Shown here one piece after another: positions 17,059-26,033 of a stretch of 64,000 bases of DNA. The notes below the pieces were generated by a model. The model worked only from the letters and a program-made list of their open reading frames with translations, had not been told where the DNA came from and ran no database searches. This stretch comes from JAVVHE01 sp038238915 (GTDB lineage: Bacteria; Pseudomonadota; Alphaproteobacteria; Sphingomonadales; Sphingomonadaceae): positions 62,001-126,000 of the forward strand of contig JBBSFH010000005.1 in NCBI GenBank assembly GCA_038238915.1, given 5' to 3'. Positions within the stretch are counted from its first letter, which is position 1; every line of letters starts with the position of its first letter. A program made the position numbers and the translations under genes.

Positions 17059-18090
17059 ATGCAGTTTCTGTCATCGGTGCGAGGCGCGGCGGTAGCGCTT
17101 GCCGCCGTGCTCTTCACGGTTCCGGTCGCCGCCGCCACCTTCACGCTTGAAGCCACGCCCCAGACGGTGCGCTGGGGCAATTACGATGCTACCGCCAAGC
17201 CGGTGCTGCTCATCCGTTCGGGCGATACCGTGGTGGTGCACACGCTGATCACCAACAGCCCAACGGGGTTGGAGAAGGCCGGGGTTGCGCCAGTGGATGT
17301 CCAGCAAAGCCTGCGCGCGATCTACGATCAGGTGACCGACAAAGGCCCCGGCGGCCATATCCTGACCGGCCCGATCGCGATCGAGGGCGCCGAGATCGGC
17401 GATACGCTCGAAGTGCGCATCCGCAAGGTCGATCTCGCGATCCCCTATGCATACAACGCGTTCCGCTACGGCGCGGGGTTCCTGACCGACGATTTCCCCT
17501 ACCAGCGCATGAAGATCATCCCGCTCGACGCCAGGCGCATGATCGCCGCGTTCGGGCCGGGGATCGAGGTGCCGCTGCATCCCTTCTTCGGCAGCATGGG
17601 CGTCGCCCCGCCGCTCGCGTTCGGTCGCTACGATAGCGCGCCGCCCACGATCATCGGCGGCAATATGGACGATCATTCGCTGGTGGCGGGGACGACGCTG
17701 TTCCTGCCCGTACACGCGCCCGGAGCATTGTTCGAAGTAGGCGATGGCCACGCGGGGCAGGGCAATGGCGAGGTGGATATCACCGCGCTCGAAACCTCGC
17801 TCACCGGCACGTTCGAGTTCGTGCTGCACAAGCGTGAGTTGCTCGCCTATCCGCGCGCCGAGACTCCGACGCATTATATCGCCATGGGCTTCGACGACGA
17901 TCTGAGCGAGGCGACGCGCAAGGCGCTCAGGAACATGATCGATTTCCTCGTCGCGCAGAAGCACATGACGCGCGACGATGCCTATATGCTGATCAGCGTG
18001 GCGGGCGATGTCGAGGTGACCGAACTCGTCGATCGCAACAAGGGCGTCCACGTGATGCTGCCCAAGGCGTTGTTCCAAGCCGCTCGCTAA
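17059..18090 (+). CDS. Acetamidase/formamidase family protein, exported
   Basis: The 343-aa protein has a signal peptide (hydrophobic to about residue 24, AAATF). The body matches the FmdA_AmdA fold: WGNYDATAKPVLLIRSGDTV, KGPGGHILTGPIAIEGAEIGDTLEVRI, GNMDDHSLVAGTTLFLPVHAPGALFEVGDGHAGQGNGE and GFDDDLSEATRKAL. These enzymes hydrolyse short amides to the acid and ammonia with a metal centre; here the signal peptide puts it in the periplasm. The frame is open from 16966, but ATG 17059 has GGAGG six bases upstream and begins the signal peptide. It converges on the MetX-like gene with no gap. Confidence 0.87.
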   Translation: MQFLSSVRGAAVALAAVLFTVPVAAATFTLEATPQTVRWGNYDATAKPVLLIRSGDTVVVHTLITNSPTGLEKAGVAPVDVQQSLRAIYDQVTDKGPGGHILTGPIAIEGAEIGDTLEVRIRKVDLAIPYAYNAFRYGAGFLTDDFPYQRMKIIPLDARRMIAAFGPGIEVPLHPFFGSMGVAPPLAFGRYDSAPPTIIGGNMDDHSLVAGTTLFLPVHAPGALFEVGDGHAGQGNGEVDITALETSLTGTFEFVLHKRELLAYPRAETPTHYIAMGFDDDLSEATRKALRNMIDFLVAQKHMTRDDAYMLISVAGDVEVTELVDRNKGVHVMLPKALFQAAR

Positions 18091-19239
18091 TCACCCTCCC
18101 GAGCGTGCGAGCAGCTGGACGAGATCGGCCTTCCAGTTGATCGCCCACGTGTGCGTGCCGTGGCCATGGGTGTCCGCAGTTTCGGGAATGAGGCGGAAGC
18201 GCGCGTTCGCCATGCGCTTCACCGCTGCTTGCGAGTACGGCAGCCCGCGAGGATTGATGAAATCATCCGCCGAATTGATCCACATCATCGGCGCGGTGAT
18301 CGCTTCGAGCTTGGCCCACGGATCGTAGGTGCGCGATGCGTTGAACTGGTAGATCGAATCGTTCGCGTCGCGCTTTTCGGTATTCCGCGCCAGCAGGTCG
18401 CGGGCGGCCTGTTCGGCGGAATCGCGCGTGGGGTAGTTCGCCTGGAGGTTGAGCGGCGCAGCTCCCGCGATCACCGAGAGCGTCGATGCGATGCGCAAGC
18501 CTTCGGCGGGCTCCGCTATGTAATTGCCGCCCATCCATGCGGGGTCGCTTTTGATCCCGTCGACCAGCAGTTGCCGCCATATCCGGTTGAGGCCTGCGAT
18601 CTGCACCGGCTCGCAGGCGAGCGGCATCAGTGCGCGCGCGAAATCCGGATAGGTCTCGCCCCAGACGAAGGCGTGCATGCAGCCCATCGAGGTTCCGAGG
18701 ATGAGGCGCAGATGCTTGACGCCCAGCCCGTCCACCAGCAGGCGGTGCTGCAGCGCGACCATGTCGTCATAGTCGTAATGCGGAAACCTCATCCGCAACC
18801 CGTCCGATGGCTTCGACGAGCCGCCGTGGCCGATGTTGTCGGGAAGGATGATCCAGTAGCGCTGAATATCGAGTGGCTGGCCCGGACCGTAGAGCTCGTT
18901 GGCAAACTGCGGGCTGAGGAACTGCTTGCCGCTACCGCCGGTGCCGTGGAGTAGCATCACCGCATTGTCGATCTCACCCCGGGCATTGCGGTGCGGCTGG
19001 CCGAGGGTGGCGTAGCGCAGGCGGACGGCGGCCATCGTCTCGCCGTCGCGGAAGCTGAAATCGTGGACAATGTGACCGGCGTCCACAATCGGCCAGCGAG
19101 CCGCGATTGCGACGGCTGGGGGCGCGGGGACGGATGGCGCGCTCGCCGCAGGTTCGCACCAGAGCGCAGCGGCGATCGCCATGGCAACGGCCCCACTCGA
19201 GCGGCGCACTGGGCGCGAGACCGGTACCGGGCGCGTCAT
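18091..19239 (-). CDS. Exported alpha/beta hydrolase, homoserine O-acetyltransferase (MetX)-like, copy 2
   Basis: The 382-aa protein has an N-terminal signal-like segment (about 14-35) and a MetX-type alpha/beta hydrolase core: LLHGTGGSG, the nucleophile elbow LGTSMGC (Ser184), a late Asp in NSADDFINP and His in HGHGTHTW. Exported MetX-like proteins are hydrolases of unknown substrate rather than methionine enzymes. ATG 19239 overlaps the stop of the S9 peptidase upstream (ATGA). The same S9-MetX-like pair occurs again at 22814-25953. It is the last gene of the run. Confidence 0.83.
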   Translation of the reverse strand: MTRPVPVSRPVRRSSGAVAMAIAAALWCEPAASAPSVPAPPAVAIAARWPIVDAGHIVHDFSFRDGETMAAVRLRYATLGQPHRNARGEIDNAVMLLHGTGGSGKQFLSPQFANELYGPGQPLDIQRYWIILPDNIGHGGSSKPSDGLRMRFPHYDYDDMVALQHRLLVDGLGVKHLRLILGTSMGCMHAFVWGETYPDFARALMPLACEPVQIAGLNRIWRQLLVDGIKSDPAWMGGNYIAEPAEGLRIASTLSVIAGAAPLNLQANYPTRDSAEQAARDLLARNTEKRDANDSIYQFNASRTYDPWAKLEAITAPMMWINSADDFINPRGLPYSQAAVKRMANARFRLIPETADTHGHGTHTWAINWKADLVQLLARSGG

Positions 19240-21215
19240 CGCCCTTCGCCGGGTTTGAGATAGCGATCGAACCACGCGATCGTCCGTTCGAGAGCGTCGA
19301 TCTGGTTCTCGCGCTTGACGAAGCCGTGGCCCTCGTTGGCGTAGAAGTGCGAATCTACCGTGCGCCCATCCGCCTTCAGAACGGCGGCCAGATTGGCGGC
19401 CTGCTCGCGCGGCACGCGGATGTCGTTGTCGCCCTGGAGGATCAGCAACGGCGCGGTCAGCGCATGGATGTACGTGAGCGGGCTCGATGCCTTGTAGACG
19501 GCGGCATCGCGCACCGGATCGCCGATCAGCCCCATCTGATACTGCTGCAGCGTGGGAGCCTCGTGCTGATACATCGCCACCCAATCGAGGATGCCATATT
19601 GCTCGACTGCGGCCGCCCATAAGTCCGGCGTCTTTGCCGCCGCCATGATCGTCATGAAGCCGCCATACGAGCCTCCGGTGATGCCGATCCGCTTGGCGTC
19701 CGCATAGCCGGTGGCGAGCAGGAAGCGGCGTGCGTAGACTTCGTCCACCAGATCGCCGCCGCCCAGATCCTTGCGGTTGGCCATTTCGAACGCGCGCCCA
19801 TAGCCTGTCGAACCGCGCGGGTTGGGCGCGATCACGAGATACCCACGCGAGGCGAGCGCGATCGCGGTGCGATTGAAGCTGTCGACCGTCTGGCCGGTCG
19901 GGCCACCGTGCGGCAGCACGATCGCGGGCGCAGTGGCGTTGCGCTGCAGGTTGAACGGCATCCACAACAGCGCACTGATCGTAGTGCCGTCCGCGCTGGC
20001 ATAGTGGACAACCTGCGCTGCGGGCAGCCGCGCGGGATCGATGCTGGCGAGGCCCAGCCGTGTAACCGGGGCGGCGGTGCCGCGCGTTAGATCGGCGATC
20101 CAATAGTCGAACGGCGCGTTGCTCGCCTGATGCTGGATCAACAACCGCCGACCGTCGGGCGAGACGCTGCTCCCCGCGCCACTGGCTTCGCCGTTGACCC
20201 CGGTTGCGAGGCCGATCGGTGAAACGGCACCGTTCGCCACGACGTACCGCGCCAGCGTGACCCTCCCATCGACATTGCGACTGAAGATCAGGCTCGCGCC
20301 ACCGGCCACGAAATGGCCGCTGGTCTGGTCCCAGCCATCGGGCGCGAGCAGGTGCAGCGTTTTCGCGTCGACATCGAGCAGCGCAGCCTGGTGGTTGCCA
20401 GCTTGGGCTTCGGTGGTCAGCGCGACGGTGTGGGCATCGGCGCTGATATCGCTCGCCAGATTGTAGCCACCCGGTGCGGTGAGCACGGTTGCCACACCCG
20501 TGGTGACATCGATGCTCCAGACCGACGCCTCGGTTCCGGTGAAGTTCGTGCGGTTGGCGATCAAACGGCGTCCGTCGCGGGTGAAGCTGACAATGCTCCA
20601 CTCGTGATCGGGAGAGGCTTCGTGCGTTAGCAGGCGGACCGCGCGCGTGCGCCAATCCATCACCGCAACATCGGTGGCGGACGCGGTTTTAGGGCGCCGA
20701 TCGAAAGCCAGCAGGGTGCCATCGGGGGAAAATTGCGCGCCGGTCTCGCTGATTTCCGGAGTCGCGGTCAGATTGGCGACCGCGCCGCCTGCGAGCGGCG
20801 CCGCGTAAAGATCATCGATCTCGGCCCCCGCATGATCGGACTGGAATACGATCCAGCGTCCATCGGGCGAGGTGGCGAGGCCCGACTGGCGATCGTCCGA
20901 TTGCGTGAGCTGGAACGGGAAGCCGCCGTTCGCGGGCATCGTCCAAAGATTGTAACGGCCCGTGAGGTTGGTCGCGAAGACGATGTCCTTGCCGTCGCGC
21001 GTCCACACCGCGTCCGCTCCGCCGCGCACGTAATACAGATCCGCGACGGGCACCGGCAAGCTGCCGGGTGCGGCGGCGGACACGACGCTCGCGGGATCGG
21101 TGAGCGGACGCGGTGGCCCGGGGACCACCGCTGCGATCGCGGGTCCGGCAAACGCCAGCACCGCCGCGCCTGCCCACAGTACCCGAATCATTCTACGATC
21201 ACCCATGCTTTTCAT
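19236..21215 (-). CDS. S9 family peptidase (acylaminoacyl-peptidase-like), exported, copy 2
   Basis: The 659-aa serine peptidase has a signal peptide (hydrophobic up to AGPAIAA). A beta-propeller region carries repeated xxSPDGxxLxF blades (about 60-400), and a C-terminal hydrolase domain has Ser516 in GGSYGGF, Asp in GDNDIRVP and His in EGHGFVK. S9 propeller enzymes admit only short peptides or modified residues. ATG 21215 overlaps the amidase stop as ATGA; ATG 21206, eight bases after AGGA, is the alternative. Its own stop overlaps the MetX-like start, so amidase, peptidase and hydrolase are translationally linked. Confidence 0.88.
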   Translation of the reverse strand: MKSMGDRRMIRVLWAGAAVLAFAGPAIAAVVPGPPRPLTDPASVVSAAAPGSLPVPVADLYYVRGGADAVWTRDGKDIVFATNLTGRYNLWTMPANGGFPFQLTQSDDRQSGLATSPDGRWIVFQSDHAGAEIDDLYAAPLAGGAVANLTATPEISETGAQFSPDGTLLAFDRRPKTASATDVAVMDWRTRAVRLLTHEASPDHEWSIVSFTRDGRRLIANRTNFTGTEASVWSIDVTTGVATVLTAPGGYNLASDISADAHTVALTTEAQAGNHQAALLDVDAKTLHLLAPDGWDQTSGHFVAGGASLIFSRNVDGRVTLARYVVANGAVSPIGLATGVNGEASGAGSSVSPDGRRLLIQHQASNAPFDYWIADLTRGTAAPVTRLGLASIDPARLPAAQVVHYASADGTTISALLWMPFNLQRNATAPAIVLPHGGPTGQTVDSFNRTAIALASRGYLVIAPNPRGSTGYGRAFEMANRKDLGGGDLVDEVYARRFLLATGYADAKRIGITGGSYGGFMTIMAAAKTPDLWAAAVEQYGILDWVAMYQHEAPTLQQYQMGLIGDPVRDAAVYKASSPLTYIHALTAPLLILQGDNDIRVPREQAANLAAVLKADGRTVDSHFYANEGHGFVKRENQIDALERTIAWFDRYLKPGEGR

Positions 21216-22777
21216 CCTGCGTGTCGCGGCGATGCGATGGTGGGGAGATACCTGGGAACGCGCCGCGCGTGCGATGCCTGTTCGTACGCATAGCCGTAAC
21301 CAAGCAGCGCCGCGTCGCTCCACGCGGTGCCGATGAACGATAGGCCCACAGGCAGGCCGTCTGCCAGTCCCATCGGCACGGTCAGATGCGGATAGCCAGC
21401 GACTGCCGCCGGGCTGCCCGCCTCGCCGCCCGCGAAGTGATCGCCGAGCACCGGATCGATCAGCCATGCCGGCCCAAGCGTGGGCGCGACAAGGACCGAG
21501 ACCTTGTTGTCGGCCATCATCTTGTCGATCCCCTCGGGTCCGGCCAGCCGGTGCGCATCCGCTACCGCCTTCACATAATCGGGGTCGCCCAGCCCCTTCG
21601 TCTTCTCGGCCACCTCGAACTCTTCCTGCCCGAACAGCGGCATCTCCACCGCTGCGTGCGCGACGTTGAACGCGATCAGATCGGCGAGCGTGCGCGAGGA
21701 CACGCGCGTGGCATCGGTCGACGCGAGATAGGTGTTCATGTCCGCCTTGAGTTCGGTCATCAGCACGGTGCGTTCGAGTTCGCCGATGCCGCCCTTGCCG
21801 GGGAACTTGTCGATCTCGATCAGCGTCGCTCCCGCTGCTTTCAGCGTGGCGAGTGCGCGTTCGAACACCAGATCGGTTGCGGGATGGAATCCGGCGGAGA
21901 AGCGCATCACGCCAACGCGCACGCCGCGCAACGCATCGGGCTTGAGCGCGGCGGTGAAATCATGTCCCGTGCTGTTCGCGCGTGCGGTCGCGGGATCGGC
22001 GGGATCGCTGCCCGCCATCGCGCCGAGCAGCAGCGCTGCATCGGTCACGTCGCGCGTCATCGGCCCGGCGGTGTCCTGCGTGTGACTGATCGGCACGACG
22101 TGCGTGCGCGAAATCATGCCGACGGTTGGCTTGAAGCCGACAAGGCCGTTGATCGCCGAGGGGCAGGTCACCGAACCATCGGTCTCGGTCCCCACCGTGG
22201 CTGCGGCGAGGCTCGCCGCGCCCGCCGCGCCCGATCCGGCGCTCGATCCGCAGGTGTTGCGATCGAGCGCATAGGGGTTGCGAGCCTGCCCGCCCACCGC
22301 GCTCCAGCCGCTGATCGAATGGCTCGAGCGGATGTTCGCCCATTCGCTCAGATTGGTCTTGCCAAGGATGATCGCGCCCGCGCGGCGCAGGCCCGTCACC
22401 AGCGGCGCATCGCGGCCGGTGACGTTGTGCGCGAGCGCGAGCGATCCTGCAGTGGTGGCGATCGGATCGGAGCTTTCGATATTGTCCTTGATCAGGATCG
22501 GCACCCCCGCGAGCGCGCCCTGCGGTTTGCCCGAATGCCGCGCTGCGTCCGCCGCCTGTGCTTGCGCCAGCGCGCGCGGATTGAGCGCGATGACCGCGTG
22601 CAGCCTGGGGTTCAGCGCGGCAATTCGCGCTTCGTAAAGTCGAACGAGTTCGGACGAGGTTGTGCGTCCCGCCGCGAGATCCGCCTTGATCTGCACGACC
22701 GACTTCTCGGTGACATCGTAGGCGAAGGCGGGCGAGGCGCAGGCGAGCGCGGTACCGAGGGCAAGAAGCAGCTTCAT
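21212..22777 (-). CDS. Amidase (amidase-signature family), exported
   Basis: The 521-aa amidase-signature enzyme has a signal peptide ending ASPAFA. The Ser-cisSer-Lys triad segments are visible: IKDNIES with the catalytic Lys (about 97), CGSSAGSGAA with the cis-Ser, and TETDGSVTCP with the nucleophilic Ser. It hydrolyses amides to carboxylate and ammonia; the substrate is unknown. ATG 22777 has GGAGA five bases upstream; TTG 22780 is less likely. It stands between two S9/MetX-like cassettes, overlaps the downstream peptidase by ATGA, and lies 36 bases after the upstream hydrolase, consistent with one operon. Confidence 0.9.
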   Translation of the reverse strand: MKLLLALGTALACASPAFAYDVTEKSVVQIKADLAAGRTTSSELVRLYEARIAALNPRLHAVIALNPRALAQAQAADAARHSGKPQGALAGVPILIKDNIESSDPIATTAGSLALAHNVTGRDAPLVTGLRRAGAIILGKTNLSEWANIRSSHSISGWSAVGGQARNPYALDRNTCGSSAGSGAAGAASLAAATVGTETDGSVTCPSAINGLVGFKPTVGMISRTHVVPISHTQDTAGPMTRDVTDAALLLGAMAGSDPADPATARANSTGHDFTAALKPDALRGVRVGVMRFSAGFHPATDLVFERALATLKAAGATLIEIDKFPGKGGIGELERTVLMTELKADMNTYLASTDATRVSSRTLADLIAFNVAHAAVEMPLFGQEEFEVAEKTKGLGDPDYVKAVADAHRLAGPEGIDKMMADNKVSVLVAPTLGPAWLIDPVLGDHFAGGEAGSPAAVAGYPHLTVPMGLADGLPVGLSFIGTAWSDAALLGYGYAYEQASHARRVPRYLPTIASPRHAG

Positions 22778-22813
22778 CAATGTCTCCGCAGAAGTTGGCG
22801 CGACTATGCCGGA

Positions 22814-23908
22814 CTATTTCGGCGCGGCAAGGAATGCCTTGATATGATCGTTTAGAAATGCGGCGTCGGCGGGATTGCTCGCAGCCCCCGCCGTGTGGCC
22901 CCATAGCGACGGGATCGGCGCGAGCGTGACGGTGGGCATGAACCCCGCCTCGTACCGCGCATCGCCGACCGGGAAATACATGTCGGTTTCGGACGGCATG
23001 TAGAGCAGCGGCACGCGGATCGCCGCGAGTGCACGCCTGGTATCTCCGCCGAAGCCTGGCGTATTGCCGATATCGTGCGTTTCCCACGTGCGGATTTGCA
23101 GGATCATGTCGTTCGCATCCGCGCCCGGGATGAAATCCTTGCGGAACCCATCGATCACCTGCTGGAACGTGGTGCCGGGTGGCGAATAGCTGCGCCATAA
23201 CTCGTCGCGCCACCATTGCTGCGAGAACAGCCACGCCGACCACACCGCGCCGAACGCTTCGAGGCCCTTCTTGGGCGGCGTTGCGTAATCGCCACTGTTG
23301 AAAGAGGCATCCGCCTCGATCGCCGCGATCTGGCTTTCCAGGCGCACGATGCCGTGAGGCCATGCCCTCGCAGTTGCACTGGTGACCACGATGCGGTCGG
23401 CGAAATCGGGGTGGCTAACCGCCCACTGGAACGCCTGCTCGCCGCCCATCGAAAAGCCGATGACCGCGCGCAGATGGCGAACATGGAAGGTCTCGAGCAA
23501 CCGGCGTGTGGCCTCCACATTGTCGCGTATTGTGGGGACCGGAAAGCGCGGTCCGTGGAACGGCTCGGGCGTGTTGCTGGGGGACGAGGACTTGCCGTTG
23601 CCGAACAACTCGGTGGCGACCAGGAAATAGCGCGCCGGATCGAGCGCCTTGTCTGGCCCGATCAGCCACTCGTATCCATGACTGTCCGCCATATAGTGCG
23701 ATGGCAGCAGGATAACATTGTCGCGCGCAGGGTTGAGCTTGCCGTACGTGGCGTACATCACCCGCGCCTGCGGCAACACCGCGCCATTCTCCAGCCGGAA
23801 ATCGCGGATGACGAACGCGCGCCGCGCGCCATCCTTCAGCGCGGCGGGTTCGGCGGCGCTCGCCGGCAGCGCGACCAGCGTCAACAACAGTGCCAGCCAG
23901 CGGATCAT
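22814..23908 (-). CDS. Exported alpha/beta hydrolase, homoserine O-acetyltransferase (MetX)-like, copy 1
   Basis: The 364-aa protein begins with a signal peptide (residues 1-19, ending PASAA). The core shows RVMYATYGKLNPARDN, VIGFSMGGEQAF with nucleophile Ser153, Asp in PSETDMYFP and His in LWGHTAG. It has the MetX/HAT fold, but as an exported protein it is more likely a hydrolase or acyl-transferase acting on the imported substrate. Its ATG overlaps the stop of the preceding S9 peptidase (ATGA), the same coupling as in copy 2. The two copies share fold and context but differ clearly in sequence, so any duplication is old. Confidence 0.84.
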   Translation of the reverse strand: MIRWLALLLTLVALPASAAEPAALKDGARRAFVIRDFRLENGAVLPQARVMYATYGKLNPARDNVILLPSHYMADSHGYEWLIGPDKALDPARYFLVATELFGNGKSSSPSNTPEPFHGPRFPVPTIRDNVEATRRLLETFHVRHLRAVIGFSMGGEQAFQWAVSHPDFADRIVVTSATARAWPHGIVRLESQIAAIEADASFNSGDYATPPKKGLEAFGAVWSAWLFSQQWWRDELWRSYSPPGTTFQQVIDGFRKDFIPGADANDMILQIRTWETHDIGNTPGFGGDTRRALAAIRVPLLYMPSETDMYFPVGDARYEAGFMPTVTLAPIPSLWGHTAGAASNPADAAFLNDHIKAFLAAPK

Positions 23909-25953
23909 TTCGCCGCCTGCACATCGTAGCGCGCGAACCAGGCGAGCACCGCGCTCGCCTTCGCTGCGGCATGGCTCGGTCGCGCGGCCATGTCATGGAA
24001 GGCACCGGGTACCTTGATGAGCGCGGTGGGCACGCCGCGCATCTGCAGCGCGCCGAAATATTGCTCCGATTCGGCGACCGGCGTGCGCACATCCTCGCCG
24101 CCCACAATAATGAGCGTTGGCGTGGTGACATTGCCGACCAGCGAGAGCGGCGATCGGTCCCAATACGCCTTGGGATCTTCCCAGGGCATCTTGCCGAACC
24201 AGTATTTCGCCATCCACGGGTAGATATCTGAGGTGAGAACCTCGCTCGACCAGTTGACGACGGGTTTCTGCGCCACTGCAGCGCGGAAGCGGTGCGTCTT
24301 GCCGACGATCCACGTGGTCAAAACGCCGCCGCCCGAGCCACCGGTCACGAAAAGCCGCGCCGGATCGACGAAGCCCTGGCCAATCGCGGCATCGACCGTG
24401 CTCATCAGATCGTCGTAGTCGGTGCCGGGGTAGCTGCGATCGATGCCGTTGGCGAACTTGTCGCCATAGGAGGTCGAGCCCCGAGGGTTGGCGTAGATCA
24501 CGACATATCCGGCGGCGGCATACAGCTGATCGTCGGTAGCGAAGCTGGGGCCGTAGCTGGCGAAGGGGCCGCCGTGGATTTCCAGGATCAACGGATATTT
24601 GCGCGCCGGATCGAACCCGGGCGGGAGCACCATCCACGCATCCACCGCCGCGCCATCGGATGACGACTTGACGGGGAGTGCCCGCACTGCGCCGAGCGCC
24701 CGGTGCCCGAGCAGGCCATCGTTCAGGCGGGTGAGCCGGGTTACCGATCCCCGGCGCGCGATGGCGAGATCGGAAGGATGATCGGCCGCGCCGAGCGTGA
24801 AGACGATCGTATCGCCCTGCGCAACATCGAAATCGCCGCCGCTGTACGGCAGATCGAAATAATCGCCCGCGAGGCCCGTGGCGACATCGGTGACGCCGCC
24901 GCCGATCCCGAGCCGAGCGACCTTGGTGACGCCGCGATCGACATAATCGGCGTAGAGGCTACGTCCATCAGCGGACCATTTGGGATGATCGAAGCTGCGG
25001 TCCCGGTCTCCGCCGAGCGCAACTACGTTGCCGCCGTCCGCATCCATCACGAAGATGTGGCGGTTTTCGTAGCCACGGTAACGTTCGTCAAAGCCGCTGT
25101 AGGCGATGCGCCGTCCATCGGGCGATACGCGCGGTGCGTCATAAGGGGCGGCGTGGGCGGAGAGCCTGGTCAACGCGCCGTCGGCGAGCGCGACGCGGTA
25201 GATATCGTTCAGCAGCGGATCGCGCGCCCAGTTGCTGCCGCGTCGGCCCAGAAAGATGATCGCCGTGCCGTCGCGCGTCCACGATAGCGGACCGCCGTCC
25301 TCGAACGCGCCCGATGTGAGTTGACGCGGTGTGCCGCCATCGGCCGCAACGACAAAAATATGCGCATGGCCGGGTTTGAGCGGACCGATGCCGTCCGAGC
25401 GGTACGCGACATCGTCGATCACCACGAGCGGTTCGGACCATTTCGCCCCCTCGGGCTTGGTCAGCGGGGCGCCGAACGTCGCGGGCGCGCGCGGCTCGGC
25501 CATCACGAACGCAAGCGCATGACCATCGGGGGACCAGGCAAGGTGCGAAGGCGCACGTTCTGTGCGTGCAATCCGCGCGGAGCGGCCCGTGGCGGGCCAG
25601 TAGACGAAGATTTCGGGTGAGGCGTTGGCGGACGCATGAAGATACGCAATCCGCCCACCATCGGGCGACCACACGGGTTCGAAGCTTTCGCCGCCATCTG
25701 CAGCGATGGGGGATTGCGCGCCGGTGTGCGGATCGACAAGCCAGATCGAGCGAACGCCCGCATCAGTCATGATGTCGTTGGTCTTGCGCACATAGACGAT
25801 CGCTCCGCCATCGGGGCGAAGTTGCGGGTCGCCTACAACCATCAGGCCAAACAGATCCTGCGGCTGGAGTGGGGGCAGGGGCTGCGATGCGATCGCGGGG
25901 CTGACCCCGATCATCGACAACGCGAGGAGCAGGATTCCGATTGGCCGTTTCAT
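23905..25953 (-). CDS. S9 family peptidase (prolyl-oligopeptidase-like), exported, copy 1
   Basis: The 682-aa enzyme has a signal peptide (MKRPIGILLL to about residue 23) and a beta-propeller with WSPDG, VSPDG and WSADG blade motifs. The C-terminal catalytic domain has Ser540 in TGGSGGG, Asp in GGEDVRTPV and His in GAFHDMA. The usual Tyr after the serine (GGSYGG) is Gly here. The frame is open to 26013, but ATG 25953 has an AGGGGA ribosome site. It is the first hydrolase after the TBDR, 80 bases downstream, and fits cleavage of an imported peptide in the periplasm. Confidence 0.88.
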   Translation of the reverse strand: MKRPIGILLLALSMIGVSPAIASQPLPPLQPQDLFGLMVVGDPQLRPDGGAIVYVRKTNDIMTDAGVRSIWLVDPHTGAQSPIAADGGESFEPVWSPDGGRIAYLHASANASPEIFVYWPATGRSARIARTERAPSHLAWSPDGHALAFVMAEPRAPATFGAPLTKPEGAKWSEPLVVIDDVAYRSDGIGPLKPGHAHIFVVAADGGTPRQLTSGAFEDGGPLSWTRDGTAIIFLGRRGSNWARDPLLNDIYRVALADGALTRLSAHAAPYDAPRVSPDGRRIAYSGFDERYRGYENRHIFVMDADGGNVVALGGDRDRSFDHPKWSADGRSLYADYVDRGVTKVARLGIGGGVTDVATGLAGDYFDLPYSGGDFDVAQGDTIVFTLGAADHPSDLAIARRGSVTRLTRLNDGLLGHRALGAVRALPVKSSSDGAAVDAWMVLPPGFDPARKYPLILEIHGGPFASYGPSFATDDQLYAAAGYVVIYANPRGSTSYGDKFANGIDRSYPGTDYDDLMSTVDAAIGQGFVDPARLFVTGGSGGGVLTTWIVGKTHRFRAAVAQKPVVNWSSEVLTSDIYPWMAKYWFGKMPWEDPKAYWDRSPLSLVGNVTTPTLIIVGGEDVRTPVAESEQYFGALQMRGVPTALIKVPGAFHDMAARPSHAAAKASAVLAWFARYDVQAAK

Positions 25954-25983
25954 GCGCTTCCCCTGCCGAGTAACTCCACAACT

Positions 25984-26032
25984 CGCGCGGGTGTTGCAGG
26001 TCAGCGGCAACACCCGTGCGCCGAGCGCTCGG
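25984..26032 (-). terminator. Paired hairpins between the TBDR and the peptidase genes
   Basis: Directly after the TBDR stop lies a perfect 12-bp palindrome CCGAGCGCTCGG (26021-26032). Next comes a long hairpin with 10-bp perfect arms CGGGTGTTGC (25988-25997) and GCAACACCCG (26007-26016), extended by one G-U and three more pairs to 25984-26020, with a 9-base loop. No T-run follows on the minus strand. It may be a weak terminator, an attenuator, or an mRNA-stabilising element that lets receptor and peptidases be expressed at different levels. Confidence 0.55.
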
Positions 26033-26033
26033 T

